From: Microcebus murinus
Taxonomy: Eukaryota; Chordata; Mammalia; Primates; Cheirogaleidae
DNA length: 64,000 nucleotides
Assembly: GCF_040939455.1 (NCBI RefSeq)
Contig: NC_134104.1
Location: 12,175,501-12,239,500, forward strand
Reading direction: 5' to 3'
Shown here: positions 63,800-64,000 of the stretch, piece after piece
How positions within the stretch are numbered: the stretch's first letter is position 1
Layout: every line of letters starts with the position of its first letter
The notes under the pieces: generated by a model
Told to the model about the DNA's origin: nothing
Database searches by the model: none
What the model saw: the letters and a program-made list of their open reading frames with translations, nothing else
Translations under genes and position numbers: made by a program

Positions 63800-64000
63800 A
63801 AAGTTAAAACAGAAAGTTGCCACATGACCCAGCAATTCCACTTCCTGGAGCGGAGTCCTCCCAGAGAAAGGGCTTGTATGCACAAACACTTGTGTGCAAA
63901 TGCTCACGGCAGCAGTATTCGCAATAGCCAACATCTGGAAATAACCCAGGGTCCATCACATGATGAATGGATCCACAAGTTGTGGCGTGGCCATACAATG
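63800..64000 (+). mobile_element. L1M fragment running off the window
   Basis: Sense old L1: 'gttgccacatgacccagcaattcc', 'gcagcagtattcgcaatagcc', 'gatgaatggatccacaag'. It continues past the end. Confidence 0.8.

Overview
The window is nuclear DNA from a primate, most likely a strepsirrhine and probably a Malagasy lemur. Seven near-full-length Alu copies carry a strepsirrhine-type middle segment (an AT-rich 'aactaatatatatag' linker and a 'gctaggctgacgccacggcactcac' right arm) that differs from human Alu. Older mammalian repeats (MIR, L2, L1M, MaLR LTRs, MER5-type) fill in around them. There are no bacterial features, no rRNA or tRNA gene, and no CRISPR array.

One protein-coding gene is visible. 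It is HUNK, an AMPK/SNF1-related Ser/Thr kinase, on the minus strand, so transcription runs from high to low coordinates. Nine coding exons were located by translating both strands and matching GT-AG splice sites and codon phases: 52841-52896, 47444-47579, 35946-36073, 27384-27519, 22144-22306, 16787-16870, 11843-11890, 6611-6791 and 2875-3536. They join without a frameshift or stop into 531 residues, from the Arg of the HRD motif to the C-terminus, roughly residues 185-715. If the gene has 11 exons as I recall for human, these are exons 3-11. The N-lobe exons and the promoter lie beyond position 64000.

Layout: about 1-2874 is the 3' UTR and possible downstream flank, with a candidate poly(A) signal at 341-346. 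The GC- and CpG-rich terminal exon follows. Intron 10 holds a ~1.06-kb minisatellite. Intron 9 holds a 443-bp TA-flanked DNA transposon and a possible 26-nt poison exon. Introns 8 to 2 are ordinary intron sequence with many repeats. All seven near-full-length lemur-type Alus are on the plus strand, antisense to HUNK.

I saw no convincing new multi-gene system. The most interesting items are the two-block minisatellite, the candidate poison exon, the lineage-type DNA transposons (TA-flanked and hAT), and G-tracts next to splice sites. Repeat family names come from recognition alone, and repeat edges are approximate unless a target-site duplication is quoted.
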